Source: Ursus arctos
Taxonomy: Eukaryota; Chordata; Mammalia; Carnivora; Ursidae
Reading direction: 5' to 3'
DNA: 64,000 nt
NCBI RefSeq assembly: GCF_023065955.2
Contig: NW_026622997.1
Span: 7,984,001-8,048,000 of the forward strand
Shown here: piece after piece, positions 44,153 to 58,200 of the stretch
How the letters are laid out: each line of letters starts with the position of its first letter
Position numbering within the stretch: the stretch's first letter is position 1
Program-made: the position numbers and the translations under genes
The notes under the pieces: generated by a model
Databases searched by the model: none
What the model was told of the DNA's origin: nothing
Seen by the model: only the letters and a program-made list of their open reading frames with translations

Positions 44153-47100
44153 CTGCGAGAGCACGAGGGTTAACGGCGTGGGCCGGGCCGCGGCGCGGGG
44201 GCGCACGGGAGCAGGATCACGGGCGACCGGGGCCTGGCCCCACCCCCGAGCATCCCACCTGCCCGATATCCCAGACCGCCTTCGCCTTGGCTATCTTCGG
44301 ACCCCCTCTACTTAATATTTTCTCTCGCCAGCTCGAAATTTTTTATTTTGAAAGGCAGTGTTAGAATACTACTGTAAATGGAAAAGCACACGCCATAAAT
44401 AATATGCAAGGACAAAGTATTATTAAATTATGCTATTTCCCTAGGTTTGCTCTTCAGGTAGAAGCAGGTCAGTGGGCAGGCGGGAGGTGGATTAATGGGT
44501 TAAAGAGGATATGACAGGGGCGCCTGGGTGGTGCAGTCGTTAAGCGTCTGCCTTCGGCTCAGGGCATGATCCCAGCGTTATGGGATCGAGCCCCACATTA
44601 GGCTCCTCCGCTGGGAGGCTGCTTCTTCCTCTCCCACTCCCCCTGCTTGTGTTCCCTCTCTCACTGGCTGTCTCTGTCAAATAAATAAATAAAATCTTAA
44701 AAAAAAAAAAAAAGAGAATATGACAGACATACCAGCACTCAGAGATTTTCTCCAGCCAGAACTAGAGAGACTGGAAGATACTTTAAAGGAAAGTAATTTT
44801 TCTGGGAGTTCCTACTTATTGCTGTGTCCCGTATATTTCCTAAAATCATTCTGCACAGCACCAGTGGAAGCGGTCCTTTCTCTGTGAGCTACTGTGCCGG
44901 AAGCCACACGCTGTCACTGAGAGAAAGTCACAGCAGCACCGAGCTCAGAAAGTACTGAATGTGAGCCTGAGCATGTGCCATTGATCTCCACTCCTCTGCC
45001 ATTTGGGGAACCTACCAAAGTTCCACAGAGATTAGTAGATAGGCAACATTTAAAAAAATCCATCATAGCTCGAACATCTCTCCTCTGACAGAAAAGCGTA
45101 TTTGAGGGGAGAAAGTATCATGTGGTCTCTGAGAAAGCAGTGCAGTGCTGGGCTGCAGGAAAGGGGACCATGGTGTTCACGTGACAGGAGGTCACGGTCT
45201 CACCGTGTCATGCAATGCACAGGCCAGGGAGGGCTGGCTGGTGTCTGCTCTGCAGTCGCAGTGAAGGAGCCCGGTGGACAGAGTCTGGTCTCAAGGAGGG
45301 GGGAGTAGAGTTGTTTGCTTCCCATCAGAGTGCGGACCCAGGCCAGTGGGCAGAGGGTACAGGAATGTGGACCTCAGTTGGTTTAAAGAACTTTCACTGG
45401 AGTTGCTTAAGAGCCGTGCACCACCCTTCAGTGAAGTGACCCTTCCTCTGGGATGCACGTAGGCAGGAGGCTTCTGCAGCAGGCGCTCGCGGAGCCTCAG
45501 AATCTCTTGTTTGGCACTGCAGGTAGGTCTAACTCACCAAAATACTGACCTATAAGGGCTTGAGACACAAGCTCACCGTACAAAAGTCAACTGTATGTGG
45601 ACATGCTAGCAACAAAGAAGCTGAAAGTGAAATTAAGAAAATTCTATTTATAGTAACATCAAAAAAACAAAATACTTAGAAATAAAAAAATGCAAGACTT
45701 GGGGCACCTGGGTGGCTCAGTCGGTTAAATGTCTGACTCCTGATTTTGGCTCAGGTCATGGTCTCAGGGTTGCGGGATCGAGCCCTGCGTCGTGCTCGTG
45801 CTCAGTGCATAGTTTGCTTATCCCTCTCCCTCTGCTCCTCCCCCCTCGCATGTGCACACGTGCTCTCTCTCAAAGAAATAAATCTCTAAAAAAAAAACAA
45901 ACCATGCAGGACTTGTATACTAAAGACTGTAAATCATTGCTGAGAGAAAATCAGAAAGATAAAATAAAGAAGAGACAGTCCATGTTCATGGATTGGAAGA
46001 CCCAGTACTGTTAAGATGGCACTTCTTCCATCATAGATGGAATGTGCAGATTCAACACAATCCCTATCAAATTTCCAGATGCTGTTTTTTTCTCCCCAGA
46101 AAATGATAATCTGATGCCAAGATTTATATGGGAATGCAAAAGATCCAGAACAGCCAAAACAATTTTGAAACATAACAGAATTCAAGGACTTATCGTCCCA
46201 ATTTCAGCTTTCGTATAAAGCTATAGTAATAAAGGCAGTGTGGTACCGGTGTATCGACAGATCAGTGGGACAACTGAGAGTTCAGAAATAAACTCTTCCA
46301 TTTATGGTCAACTGACTTTTCACAGAGGCAAATTCAACGGGGAAAGGAGAGTCTTTTCAACAAGTGGCTGGGACAACTGGCCATCCACGCGCAAAAGAAA
46401 GAAGTTGGGCCTTTACGTAACATCATACATGAAAGTGAGCTCAGAATGGATTACTGACCTGAATGTAAGAGCTAAACCTTTGGTAACACTTTTAGGAAGA
46501 AAATATAAGGGGAAATCGTTGCGATCTTAGGTGAGGCAAAGATTTCTTACATATGACGCCAAAAGCAGGATCTAGAAGAGAAAATGATCAATAGGACTTC
46601 CTCAAAATACTTCTCAAGAAAATGGGAAGAGAAGAAACAGACTGGGAGAACGTGGTTACTGAGCATGTCTAAAAGAGGACTTGTGCCCAGAATACATAAA
46701 GAACTATCTGTAAGAAGACAAGCAGTTTAAATAATGGGACAGGGACTGGACTAGACATTTCTTCAAAGACACTGTACAAACTATAAAGAATTCGTATCAC
46801 CCAAGCAGATGTACAGTGTCACTGGTCAGTAGACAGGTGCAGATCCCAACCACAGCGAGATACTGCCTCACACCCACTAACACAGCAACAATCCAAAAGG
46901 CAGAGGACGGGGGGCACCTGGGTGGCTCAGTTGCTTAAGCATCCGCCTTCGGTTCAGGTCATGATCCCAGGGTCGGGGGATCGAGTCCCGCATCGGGCTC
47001 CCTGCTTAGCGGGGATCCTGGTTCTCCCTCTGCCTGCCGTCCCCCCTGCTTGTGCTCTCCTTCTCTCTCAAATAAAAAAATACAATCTTTAAAAAAAAAA

Positions 47101-50100
47101 CAAAACACAAAGGCAGAGACTGACAAGTGTTCGTGAGGCTGCTCAGAGAACGAGACCCACAGCCACGGCCGCCAGGAAGGAAAAGTGGGGCAGCGGCCGT
47201 GGAAAAGCTTGTCAGTTTCTGAAACAGTTACATGTAAACCTTCGTGTGACCCAGCAATTCCACTCTCATGAGATACAGGAAACCTGTAGCCCACAAAAAC
47301 TTAGAAACGAATGTTCGCTGTAGCATTATTCACGGCAGCCAAAAATCAGAAAGAAACCCAATCCATCACCTGGCGATGGATAAAGTGTGGCAGATCCCGT
47401 ACAAGGGAACAATATTCTGCAGGAAGGACTGCAGTACTGACACCTGCCACGGCGTGGACGGCTTTCAAAAGTATTACACTCAGTGACTGTAGAGTCCATG
47501 TATACGAAATTTTGAAAAAGCCGGGGGGCAGGGAGCAGATCTACAGAGACAGAAAGCAGATGAGTGATTGCCTGGGGCTGCGGGTGGGGACAGGGACGGA
47601 CTGCAAAGGACCAGGAGGGAACTTTGTGAGGTGATGGAAATGTCCGATACCTGGATTTATGGGCATGATTGCACTAAAGATCATTGGTTTGTATGTTTAA
47701 AATGGATGCACGACATGGTATGTAAATTATACCGCAGTAAAGCTGTTAAAAACAAACCCACCAAATTGTTCCGGCTGTGGGGACTGGGGCCTCCTGCTGA
47801 CACAAAGCCCCAAAGCTGCCAGTGTGGGCCGGCCACCCAGGCCTCCCCTGTCCCCCCTGCTGCTCAGGCTGGGGGGGGGGTCCACTCTGCTTTGCCCACC
47901 ATGTGGCTCAGCAGTGGGTTCCCTCTCCCTGGGGCCTTCCCAGGGGCTTTGCTGTCAATAGTGAACCCAAAGAGTCCCTGCCATCTACAGCAGGCTCTCT
48001 GGCTGGCCAGTCCTAGATCCACACAAGTGACAGGAACAAGGGGGACTTGGCGTCTTGGGGCTGCCCAGGTCGACAGCTGTCCCTTAGGGCCACCGTAACG
48101 CGGACTATCAGAGTTGATGGTTAAGACAGGAATCAGTACAGAAAAGAAACACTTTTTCTCAAAGAATGGAACAGAATGACAGTCACGTGTGTGTGGGTGG
48201 GACAATGTGAGGAGGGTCTCCCTTCCTCATTTTGTAACGTTTCATAACAACAAAAGACACTGCTCTCGTCACTTCTCTCAACCCCAAATGAGAAAAGGCC
48301 TTGTATCTCTGCTCACGGGAGGGCGTTCCTCACACCCCTCGTGCTGGGTGGGGAGGGGTGGGGCATACTGCCCTCCGGACAGAGCCAGAGCCCGGGAGTG
48401 GCCAGACTCTCCCCTGCCCCAGCCCCTCTGTTTAACCCGTGCCCAAGCCCCAGGGCTTCCAGTTCAGCCCATCTGGGTCACACTCGCCTACTTGGCCTGT
48501 CTTGCATCCTCCTACTCTCTTGGGCTCTTTCCTCACTGCTGACAACGTGACTCTTCTAGAATGTGGAGTGGATCATGCCACTCCCTTTCCCAGAGTCCTC
48601 CGAGGGCTCCCTCCTGCCCCTGGCCGAGCCCCGGCCCCACATCTGCCTGACCCGCACCCCCAAGCCCCCGGCTCCTGGCTCTCTCCCTCACTCCCCCCCG
48701 CCCCGTGTGGAGGCTCCGGCCTCTCCGCTCAGCTCAGCTCTGCCAGGTCCCAGGCGGCAGCAGTCTCCTCACATGCTGCTGAGGAGGGAGAGGGGGCCCT
48801 TCCCGCGGTCCCCAGGCCTGGCACAGTTCCTGGCATGGAGGCTCACCGGCGTCCAGCCTGGCAGCCGTCGGCCGCCGGGCCCAGCGCCCTGCACGCACAG
48901 GCCAGGCCGGAGCAGCCTCCAAATACACGCTCCTGCTCCTGGGGCCGGAGTGCGCCGGTTAAGGGCACAGGTCAGGAGCCAGCGGGCCTGGGTTTGAATT
49001 CTGACTCCACCACCCATAAGCCTCACGGAGGCTCAGACAAGGAGACAGGAAGGGCACATCAGCAGAGACCGGGGCGCTGGTGTCCCTACGTCCGGGCCAG
49101 GAAGTGCCAAGCACACGCTAGCTGTTATCATCCCCAGTTGTCTAAGCTCCTTCTTCCTTCTTCGTTGGCCTCACGAGGCAGAAATAGTGCTGTATTTCTA
49201 ACGTCTTTCTTGCTGCATTAATACTGAACAAGCAACAAAGAGCTGCAGGTGAAGGGAGGACAGGGAGATCAGTGGATTGGTTGGGGTGCTGGTGTCCCTC
49301 CGGGGAGCACTGGGGAGAAGCCTGATGGCTGGGCCGGGGGCTGAGCAAGTTCAAGCACTGCGAGGAGGACAAGGAGGACGAGAAGATGAGCCCTTCTCTT
49401 GGGTCCAGAGCCTCCAAAGGGGGGCAGAGTGTGCTGGCACCGCTATGGTCCTTCCTCTCCCCACCCCCCTAGTCCCCCCCCCCCCGCCACGGGATGGCTC
49501 CTGAAGCTGCCTCACACCCCCCCATCCTTCCAGGGACCCCTGCTCCGGCTCACTGCCCCTTTGGAACGAAGCCTCACTCCCTCCTGCTGCTCCTTCGCAT
49601 ACACACATGCCTCCCAGGGCCCCTGTCCCTTCAGTGTGCCCCCTGCGACCCCCCCCAAGGCTTCCAGAGCACAGGCTGACCAAGCTGCAGAAGTGCTCTG
49701 CCCAGCTGCCCCGCCCGTCCCCTACCTCAGCCCGCTCGGGGAGCCCAAAGACTCTTGTGTTTGTGTGGGGGTTCCCTCACAGACTGAAGAGGTTTTCAGG
49801 GGCAGGGACCAGCAGATTTCTAAAATGGCCCCAATGATTCACACCTCCAGGCGTACATACCCTTGTATCTTGAGTGTGAGCTGGACCTAGTAATTTACTT
49901 TTCACCAATAAAATATGGCAAAGGTAATGAGATGTCCCTTCCATGATTCGGTTACAAAAGACTGACTTCTAGCAGATTCTCTTGCTGGCTTCGATGAAGC
50001 AAGCTGTTCCGTTGTTCTACTCCAGGTGGCAAGGAAGGAACTAAGGTGACCTCCGGCCAGCAGGGAACTGAGGCTCTTGGTCCAATAGCTAGTGAGGAAC

Positions 50101-52186
50101 TGAATCCGCTGTTCTGGTCCGAATGTCTGTCCCCCCACCCACCCCAATTCATATGTTCAACTCCTAATCCCCAGTGTGATGGTTATTAGGAGGCGGGGAC
50201 TTTGGGAAGTGATTAGGTCTCACGAATGGGATTCCTGCTCTTAGAAAAGGCACCCAGAGGGGCGCCTGGGTGGCACAGCGGTTAAGCGTCTGCCTTCGGC
50301 TCAGGGCGTGATCCCGGCGTTATGGGATCGAGCCCCACATCAGGCTCTTCAGCTATGAGCCTGCTTCTTCCTCTCCCATTCCCCCTGCTTGTGTTCCCTC
50401 TCTCGCTGGCTGTCTCTATCTCTGTCAAATAAATAAATAAAATCTTTAAAAAAAAAAAAAAAAAGAAAAGAAAAGGCACCCAGAGAGCTCCCTCACCTCT
50501 CCACCATGTGAGGGGTAGAGGGAAGATGGTCGTTGATGAACCCTGAAGCAGATTAACTGAACACCAAATCTGTGGACACCTTGATCTTGGACTTGCAGCC
50601 TCCAGAATTCAATTACTGTTGTTTATAAGCCACCCAGTCTGTGGCATTCTGCTCTAGCAGTACGAACACACTGAGACCAATTACTGAATGAGCTTGAAGA
50701 CCGATCCTACCCTGGGGGACCGCAGCGTGTGGGAGACCCCAAGCGGGGGGCCTGGCTAGGCTTTGCCAACTCCTGCCCACAGAAACTGTGAGACAACAAG
50801 CCCGTGTTGTTGCAAGCCACTACGTTTTGGGATAATTTGTTACACAGCAATAGATAACTAGTACACTCAGCGAGTGATGGAATTTCCTAGCCTTAGCTAT
50901 GGAAGAAAAGACAGCCACCTCTCACCCAGGCTGTGATATGTCACCAGTCCTATGTGTTAGAAGCCTTTTGCCAAGGGAGTGACGGGAAGGGCTGTAGGAA
51001 CAGTCACACCATTGTGCTACTGGGCTGTCAAGGGGACACAAATAAGGAATAGTAATGTTTTGGGGGGCATCCCCCAGATACCAGCCCCCGTCCCAAGCAG
51101 AGGGTCCCAGACCACCTTCTGAAGACTCTCTGCACCTTTCTGTTAGTATTTCTTCGTATGCCTACTGTCCTTATTTAGTCCATGAGCTTGTCAAGGGCAA
51201 GGATTATTTTCTAGAATACCAACCAGTACGTATTATTTATGCTTAATAAATATTGGATGTTTATGGATTACACTGGCTTCCTAGGTAGGAAGGTCAGCTC
51301 ACCCAAATGAATGGGGCGGGCTAAAAATAGGTGACCGTCAGGAAGAGCGATGTGATGGGAGCTAAGAACACGAACACCTGAAATAGCTGCTTCGTCCTTC
51401 TGGTTGTTGTGGCCACTCCGGAAGCCACAGGCTGTTGCAAGGGACAGATGGATGCCAGGGATAATGGATGTGTCTCCTTGGGGCTTTAATACCAGGAAGA
51501 CGTCCTTTTCTCTCAGGGCTTCTGGGTTTCCGTGGGACCTCCCTGTCACCACACGTGGATGGCACGGACAAGCAGAGAAGGAGACTGACCTTGCTCAGTG
51601 CTTATAAAGTCCACACGAGAGTTAACCTCCAGGAAGGGAGAGTACACACCCACGGGGAAGGGTGTGCACAGAGTCACTGTCAAGGGAGCGGAGGTCAGCC
51701 TGGGACAAAGTCTTGCTTCATAATGCCAAAATATATATTATATTAATAAATCATGTCAAATATATTTACGGTAGGATTAGACAGCTTACGTAAGTATCCA
51801 CGTATGTAAGTGTGTGTACGTATATAAAATGCAGTCTACGTACGTGTGCATATATAATATGCAGTGTTTCTTTATGTATTTTTTCCACAAAAGCAATTTT
51901 CTGTTTGGTTTTATCTTGAAATTTTTCACTAAGGTTAGGAACGCTTTTGAAAGAATTTGTTATACCATTCTTGGCTTTGTGTTGTCTTTGTGAAATCTCC
52001 GTTTAGAGAATGGGGTCATTATTACACGCTTGGGTTTCAGGGGCTTATCTTCCTTTTCCTCCCCTGAAATGCTAACTTTGTGCATTTTCTGCTTTTCTTT
52101 AGATTGTCACTAGAGGGCAGCATATGCCCATGTGTAAATATCAAAGCAGGTAGCCACCTCAATTTACAAATAAAAGAAGGGGGGAC

Positions 52187-52217
<31 letters not shown>

Positions 52218-55200
52218 CAAATTTCGCCTCCCTGTGCTTTAGGAGCACAGAAAGTTTTAATATCCACTGGATATCTTTAATTCACTAGTAATAATATCTA
52301 AATTAAGGATATAAAGGCGATACACAGGCAGACTTATTATTAGAAGTAGCAAGCTTAAATTAAGAATTCCAGAGTCTTCAAATCGTACTTTAAACATGTG
52401 AACACCAAGCATCTTGAGTTTAAACAGAACAAACAAACCTCCCATTTCTCACTTCCTCTTCTCTCTTAATTTGTCTTGACTCCATTTCTGTGAAGTCAAG
52501 GATAAACAAATATTTGTGCCAGTTTTGCAGAAATAAATATAACTGCCAAAAATACTCAGGTAGGAATCATTAATAATATCCATTGTCATCTCCTGAGGCT
52601 GGACCCTTCTATATTCTCTTTCTCCCCTCAGCATCACTACCCTGTAACGAGGCAGTCCTAACTCGTCTCATTTTAGGGCAAAGAGATGAAGTCTGGCTAA
52701 GGGACCTGCCTAGGGCCGCGCGGAGGGAAGTGGCCTCTGAGATCACACACAGCTCCATCCGCTCTCTTGGCGGAAGATCCGCTCTCTTGGCGGAAGATCT
52801 GCATCTGAGGCTCGCGGCCACATCCCCTACGCTTTATTTGTTCTCCATCCTGCTCTGAATCCTAGCCTGCGTGCCTTCGCTCCTGGACCTTAGCATTTGT
52901 TCGTTCTATCCGTTTGTGTGTCTGTCTATGTGTGTGTGTATTATATATGTAAATATATCACATATATTTAAGACATGAATTTTTAAAGAAGTTTAACAGA
53001 CTCCAGATGCCACATTACACAGGCCATCTTTGTCCTTGGTGCCTGTTCTCGAGGCACCTTTAGAGCGGAGGACATCAGGGCCCAAGTTCTTCGTCCCAAG
53101 GTGGGAATAGGGAGGAGTTACTCAGAAGGAAGTTCTCCAAGAAAGCAAGTTCCAATAAAGAAGTTTCTGGAGAAGGGAGTGGGATAGCCCGAAGGGGAAG
53201 AAAGCGGGAGATATTGGGAATGAGCAGCTGAGCTCAGACAGAACAGAGCAGTAACAGCGAAGGCCCAGGGGCCCTGAGGGAGCCTGTGTGCAGCTGCCGA
53301 CAATGAAATGAGCTTGTTACGCCGGCGCCTGCCTGCCTCCTCTCTGAACTGACCGCTTTGGTGAGGGGTGAGGAGGACGGTGAAGGCCTCAGGGGCTCCC
53401 GCCTGCAGCTTCCAGATAGACACTGCCTAGAAAAGATAGTCCTGCACAAAAAAGCCATCGACTGCTCCTAGACTGACCAGGCCCCGGGGCCCCTTCTAAC
53501 CAAGCCCAGGGGGAGAGGGTGCTGCAGACACAGGGTCCTCCCCATCTGCCTGCAGAGGCAGCCAGCTTCTGAAGCCTCAGGAAGCGACCTGAGCAACAGC
53601 TTGTTGCCAGTGGAGAGCATCCAGACCAGGCCTGGGGGGGAGGGAAGCACGTCTCTGCAACCAAGTCTGGATGCGATCTCACGCACAACAGTAATTAATA
53701 CGTTCATTAGACTCCAGTGAGTCTGTTGTCCTTGGACAACGGATTTCCACAAGCGTCTGTGCAAAAAAGTTCTTATCCTCCTATTTGCTTCTCGTTAGTG
53801 AGTCCTGGCATCTTCCCTGGGGCGACTGCTGTAGTTCAGAAGGGATGTTTTTAATAACAGCCTGGTAGAAAAGGGCTCGTTTGGTATTAAGAAAAATGAA
53901 CCTCCTGAAACACTGTATGTCAATTAGGCTTCAGTGAGTAAGAGAAACAGACCCCAAGCCGCTCTCCCTTGTTTATCTGGGATTTAGCTGTAGGGGGAGG
54001 GGAGGAAGGTCAGTTTCTGTCCCAGGTCACTGCAGGGGAACTATCCCCGACTGTGCCTGGGAGAAAGAGCCAGGCCGCTGAAGGGGAGGGGTTCAGGAGT
54101 GACACCAGGACCCCTTCCCTCCCGGCCAGAGACCCCCTTTGGACTCGATCTCCTTTCATCCCTCTGTGAGTACAAAAACAGCACCGAAGGTCAAATTTTT
54201 TTCTAGTGTGTCATCTTGGCAAGCCAAATCGAAGAACGTATTTGTTGAGTTTCTATCCCCAAATAATCCTTGCAGGTCTGCACCGAAGAGGAAGAGGATA
54301 GTGTTTTTCCTTCAGTTTAGCTTGTTAAGCAAAATGCAACAATGACTAATGAGGTCCACCAACCAGCAGAGTTAAGGGGTGACCACCCCCAAAGAAAGGT
54401 CCACAATCACACCAGTCTGCAGAGAGAGCAGCTGGAAAGCCAGAGGTCCAACCTTGACTTCTGCTCTAGTGAAAGAACCCTCTTCGCTGGATTCTTTGGT
54501 CAAGGAAGGAAATTTTAACTAGGTAAAGAAAAGACACAGAGGGAGATGCTGTCTGCCTGAGGCATTTTGCAACCTGGAGCCTGAAATAAGCTTCAGGCTG
54601 TTCTCTTCGCTTCGGAGAGGGTCCGAACAGGATGAATTACTTGGCATTCAATTCCTTTTTTCCTTACATACACAATTCCTTGGCATTTTATCCCACAGGC
54701 ACCGAGTAGCCTTCAGACATGGTGTGCACTGTAAAACTCTGGGAGAATGAAGCAAAATGAGGTCATGTGAAAGATCTCTTGTCAGCATGACTCCTGGAAA
54801 TGTGGGAAGAAAGTCCGTGAACCTACCTGCCTTTGCCCAGAGCCCTTCCTAGCACCCGAGGGGCTAAAGTAATTAGTCTGCACGAGTCCTGCCTGGAACT
54901 GTACGGGGCTCTACTTGTTTGCCTGCGTGGGAAAGTCAGGGTGGACGGGTGTCATCATGCTGACTTCTGGGTTTTCTTTCACAGCTGAATAATTGCCTAA
55001 TTTATTCACAATTTATATTTTCCAAAAGCATGTGTGTTAGCAATGCTAATGATATTCCCATGCAAAGTTCAGTGTGATGCCAGTCCCGATGAGCTCTTCC
55101 GTAAGTCACAAACAGTAATTACCAGGAAAATGACATGATTCTGTAGCTAAGTGATGCCCTTTTACATGAAGACACACCCTTTTATTACGCTGTAACCTGA

Positions 55201-58200
55201 ATAACATTCAAGGGTGGGTAGCATCCAGGTACCACTATCTGGGACTAGCACCAAGAAGGGATCAAACGTCACTCCGTGAGCTAAGACAAAAGTGGTTAAG
55301 CCCGAGCTAATACCCCCATGCAGCGCCTCCTGCACCCTCCCTGCTCCTCTGGCTCCTTGCCTGGATGGAGCCCAGGGTCAAGTTCTCAGCTGACTCTCAG
55401 GGGCCTCAGAGTCAGGGCAGAGCTCCCCATCGGAAGCCCTGACATGCCCGGCGTGCATGCTGCACCCTGGTCCGGAGGCCAGGGCGGGACACAGCTGATG
55501 CTGGTTCATTCCGCAGGAGCCCTGCTACGACACCCAGACACCCAGCCCCCTCCGGAGTCTCAGGGAGAAGGCGTGGTGTGGGGCACCTCCCATGACCTAC
55601 CTGATTACCGTGGGGGTGATCTCTGCACAGAAGAACACACTGAGGCTTCCCACTGCGTGGGAGGCGAACATGCCCACGATGGAAAACGCGATGGAGAATT
55701 TGTCCTTGACACTATCACTCATACCTGAAGGAGAATCAGAGGGAGACAGTGAGGGGGGCGGGCAGAAGGGAAGGGAAAAGGAGGCTGGCAGGCAGGTGGT
55801 GGGGGGCAATGCAGAGACAGCAGCTGGACAAGGGACAGGGGAGGGTCTAGGACCACATGAAGGGTCTTCCCCCATCCCCCTTCCCCAGTGCGGGGTGCAG
55901 CCTGGGGCACTCAGTTCCCTCTGGAGACTGGGGAGCACCTCTAGGTGTAACAGGTCAGACCCTCTTGGCAGAAGGCTTTGTTGGGGTTCCCGTGATTCCC
56001 TGTGCGCCTGGAATGCTGTAGCTCACACGGACTCGGCCAGGATTCCGGAGGCCACAAGCCATGCCTGGCAGGAGGGAAGGCTGGTGGTCTCCCTGGGGCT
56101 GTAACAACGTCCCCTTCTATCCCAGCCTTCGGAGAAACGAGGCCTCTGCCTCCAGAGAGCCCTGGCTATTCTGGCCTCAGATCTGACCTGTCCAGTACCT
56201 AGGACAGGGTATGCTAGGCTGGATCGACGGGAATAAAACTCCAATAACCCAAACAGAAGAATTTATGGCCTGGAGGGACAGTGCTCAGTTGACCCGAGCA
56301 CTTTGCAAATGACACCAGAGTCTGACCACACACCCAGGCCGCATCTAGCACAGAGCATTGGCATGCGGTTGGGGTCATACATTTGGTCAGCCCAGTTCCC
56401 TGCAAGGCTGTATCCTGAATGCAGGAATCTCACAGCAGAGTCTCGGCAGCACGGGCTCGGGGCAGGCCAGGCACATGCGACCAGCAGCTCTGCCATCCCC
56501 GTAGCCGAGAGCAGCAAGCTGCTGTGAGGGACAAAGGGGGACAGCAGCTTCCCCTGGCGGCACAGTCAGCCAGGTGTCCAGGCTCCCTGGGGCTTTCTGA
56601 TGTCACCCAGGCACTGTCTGTAAGAGCAGCTGCAGCAGGCCCCGGGCTGACTGCCGAGGCCGGGGGGAGAGGGGAGGCCATGCATGCAAGCCGGGCACAG
56701 ACAGGGAAACGAGGTGCTCTTTCTCGAGGCGAGAAGGAGTAGAGAATACAAATGTATGCTTATAGTGTCCAACCTACGGCCAACTTCAGCTGCAACTCTT
56801 GAAGGATAAGGAGAGAGGGGGAGAGAGACAGGGAGGGGAAACCACAGGTCTGTGAGTCTTGATGAAAAGGCCCATCTGGGTGCAATAAAAAGCGGTCAAG
56901 TGCACTGCACGGGCACTGGAGGCTCACCTGAGTCTGGATGCTGGCTGTACTTCCCAATCACTGCGCCCCCGGAAATGACGGCCCCCATGTGGACGAGGAT
57001 GAAGACAGTGGGCAAGGGGAGGAGAAAGAAAGGCCATTAGGTATGAAGCCACTACCTTTTCCCATGTGACTGGGTTCTCAGTGAACTCCCTTCCAGCTCT
57101 GGGTTGGCCCCACTGCCCCCCTGCCAGGCCCACTGGGGAGCAGGACCAACACCTGCTGGGGGCCAAGTGCTAGAAGGATGCAGAGACCTGTGGGTAATAG
57201 AGTCCCCTCCGGGGATTAGCACCCGACGGACAAAGCTCTTTTTGTCGGAGGGGAGGGTGAAAACACCTCTGGCCTCCCAATACGGGGATAAAACGGAACT
57301 CTTAACAGAGACTCTAGCAGCTCTTCTAGGCCTCAAACTGAAGGCTTCACTTCATTGTGAATAATTCTTCGCGGGTTGCTGCAGTCTGTGCCCCAGCAAG
57401 TACCGCGGGGGCAGATCCGTGGGGCGGCATTTCTGTGTGCTCTGAGCCCTGATGCTCACGGCTTGGCTTCTCGCGTGCACCTAGTTCCTGGGGCTTTCCT
57501 GCTCAGGGACAAAGAGGGCACCGTGACACTCCCAGGCACTGCCCCTCCCTGCACCCAAAGCTCGGGAGCTTGCACAGGGCTCCCGGGAGGGTAACTTGGG
57601 CAGCCCCCACCAGGGGACAGATACCACTTCTGTTCCCTTATTTGTCACAGCTGAAAATAAGACCCGTCTCCCAGCAAGAGGCAGAATGCATGGGAACGTG
57701 ACCAGATTAGGAACATTGCTCCCGAGTTGGAAAGGAGCTGCTCTTTAATCCAGTTTGCATGAAGAGGTTGAGAGAGTTTTGAGTTTTTTCTTTTTCTTCT
57801 GTTCCGGACGCTGACTCCCACACCTTGGAGGACGAGAAGGCTTTCTGTTTGCTCAGCAGCTCCGATGTGTGCTGCGCCGGGACAGTCCCGGAGTCGAATT
57901 CCCAGCGCTCGGGTGGGCTCTCCTGGGCATGTTTCCCCAGGGGCGCCGGGCCTGGTGCGAGAAGGTTCAGCTGCCTTGCTCTGGGCGGGTCGGAGGGATG
58001 CCTGGGGCTTTTTCCCTGCACGGGGAGCTGTCAGGCCCCCGTCATACAGCTGCAGGGGCTGCATGGATTCCCTAGCTTTTCTGTGAATTATTTTTAACAT
58101 TCACTGAGGAGTTCTTTGGCCCAAAGACAAGCTGATAAACTTGGGAACAGCTGCCGAAAAGCAGTGTCCTAATACAAGGCTGTCAAAATGTCCCCCTGAT

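Larger units (their letters stand above)
45578..47755 (+). mobile_element. LINE-1 3' remnant, split by two SINEs
   Basis: LINE-1 ORF2 sequence begins near CAAAAGTCAACTGTATG and continues after the SINE at 45701-45903 and again after the SINE at 46910-47108. It ends near AAATTATACCGCAGTAAAGC, typical of mammalian LINE-1 3' ends. Open pieces such as KMSI/ALLPS-like, WDNWPSTRKRK and YMKVSSEWITDLN are recognizable ORF2 C-terminal parts. It lies antisense to SLC22A23 in its last intron. Confidence 0.85.
49815..50870 (+). mobile_element. Ancient MLT-like LTR, split by an MST LTR
   Basis: Left part: TAAAATGGCCCCAATGATTC through GGAACTGAGGCTCTTGG. Right part: CCCACAGAAACTGTGAGAC through ATAGATAACTAGTACA. 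These are the two ends of one old mammalian LTR-like repeat, interrupted from about 50106 to 50678. The name is uncertain; the split itself is clear. Confidence 0.65.

Noticed and set aside
43511..44206. A 231-codon minus-strand frame over the last SLC22A23 exon
   Set aside because: It is an out-of-frame shadow that ignores the splice acceptor; the true frame gives the conserved transporter tail.
48439..49221. A 260-codon plus-strand open frame in the SLC22A23 intron
   Set aside because: It is Pro/Ser/Ala-rich and overlaps an MIR element, with no domain. C-rich composition explains it.
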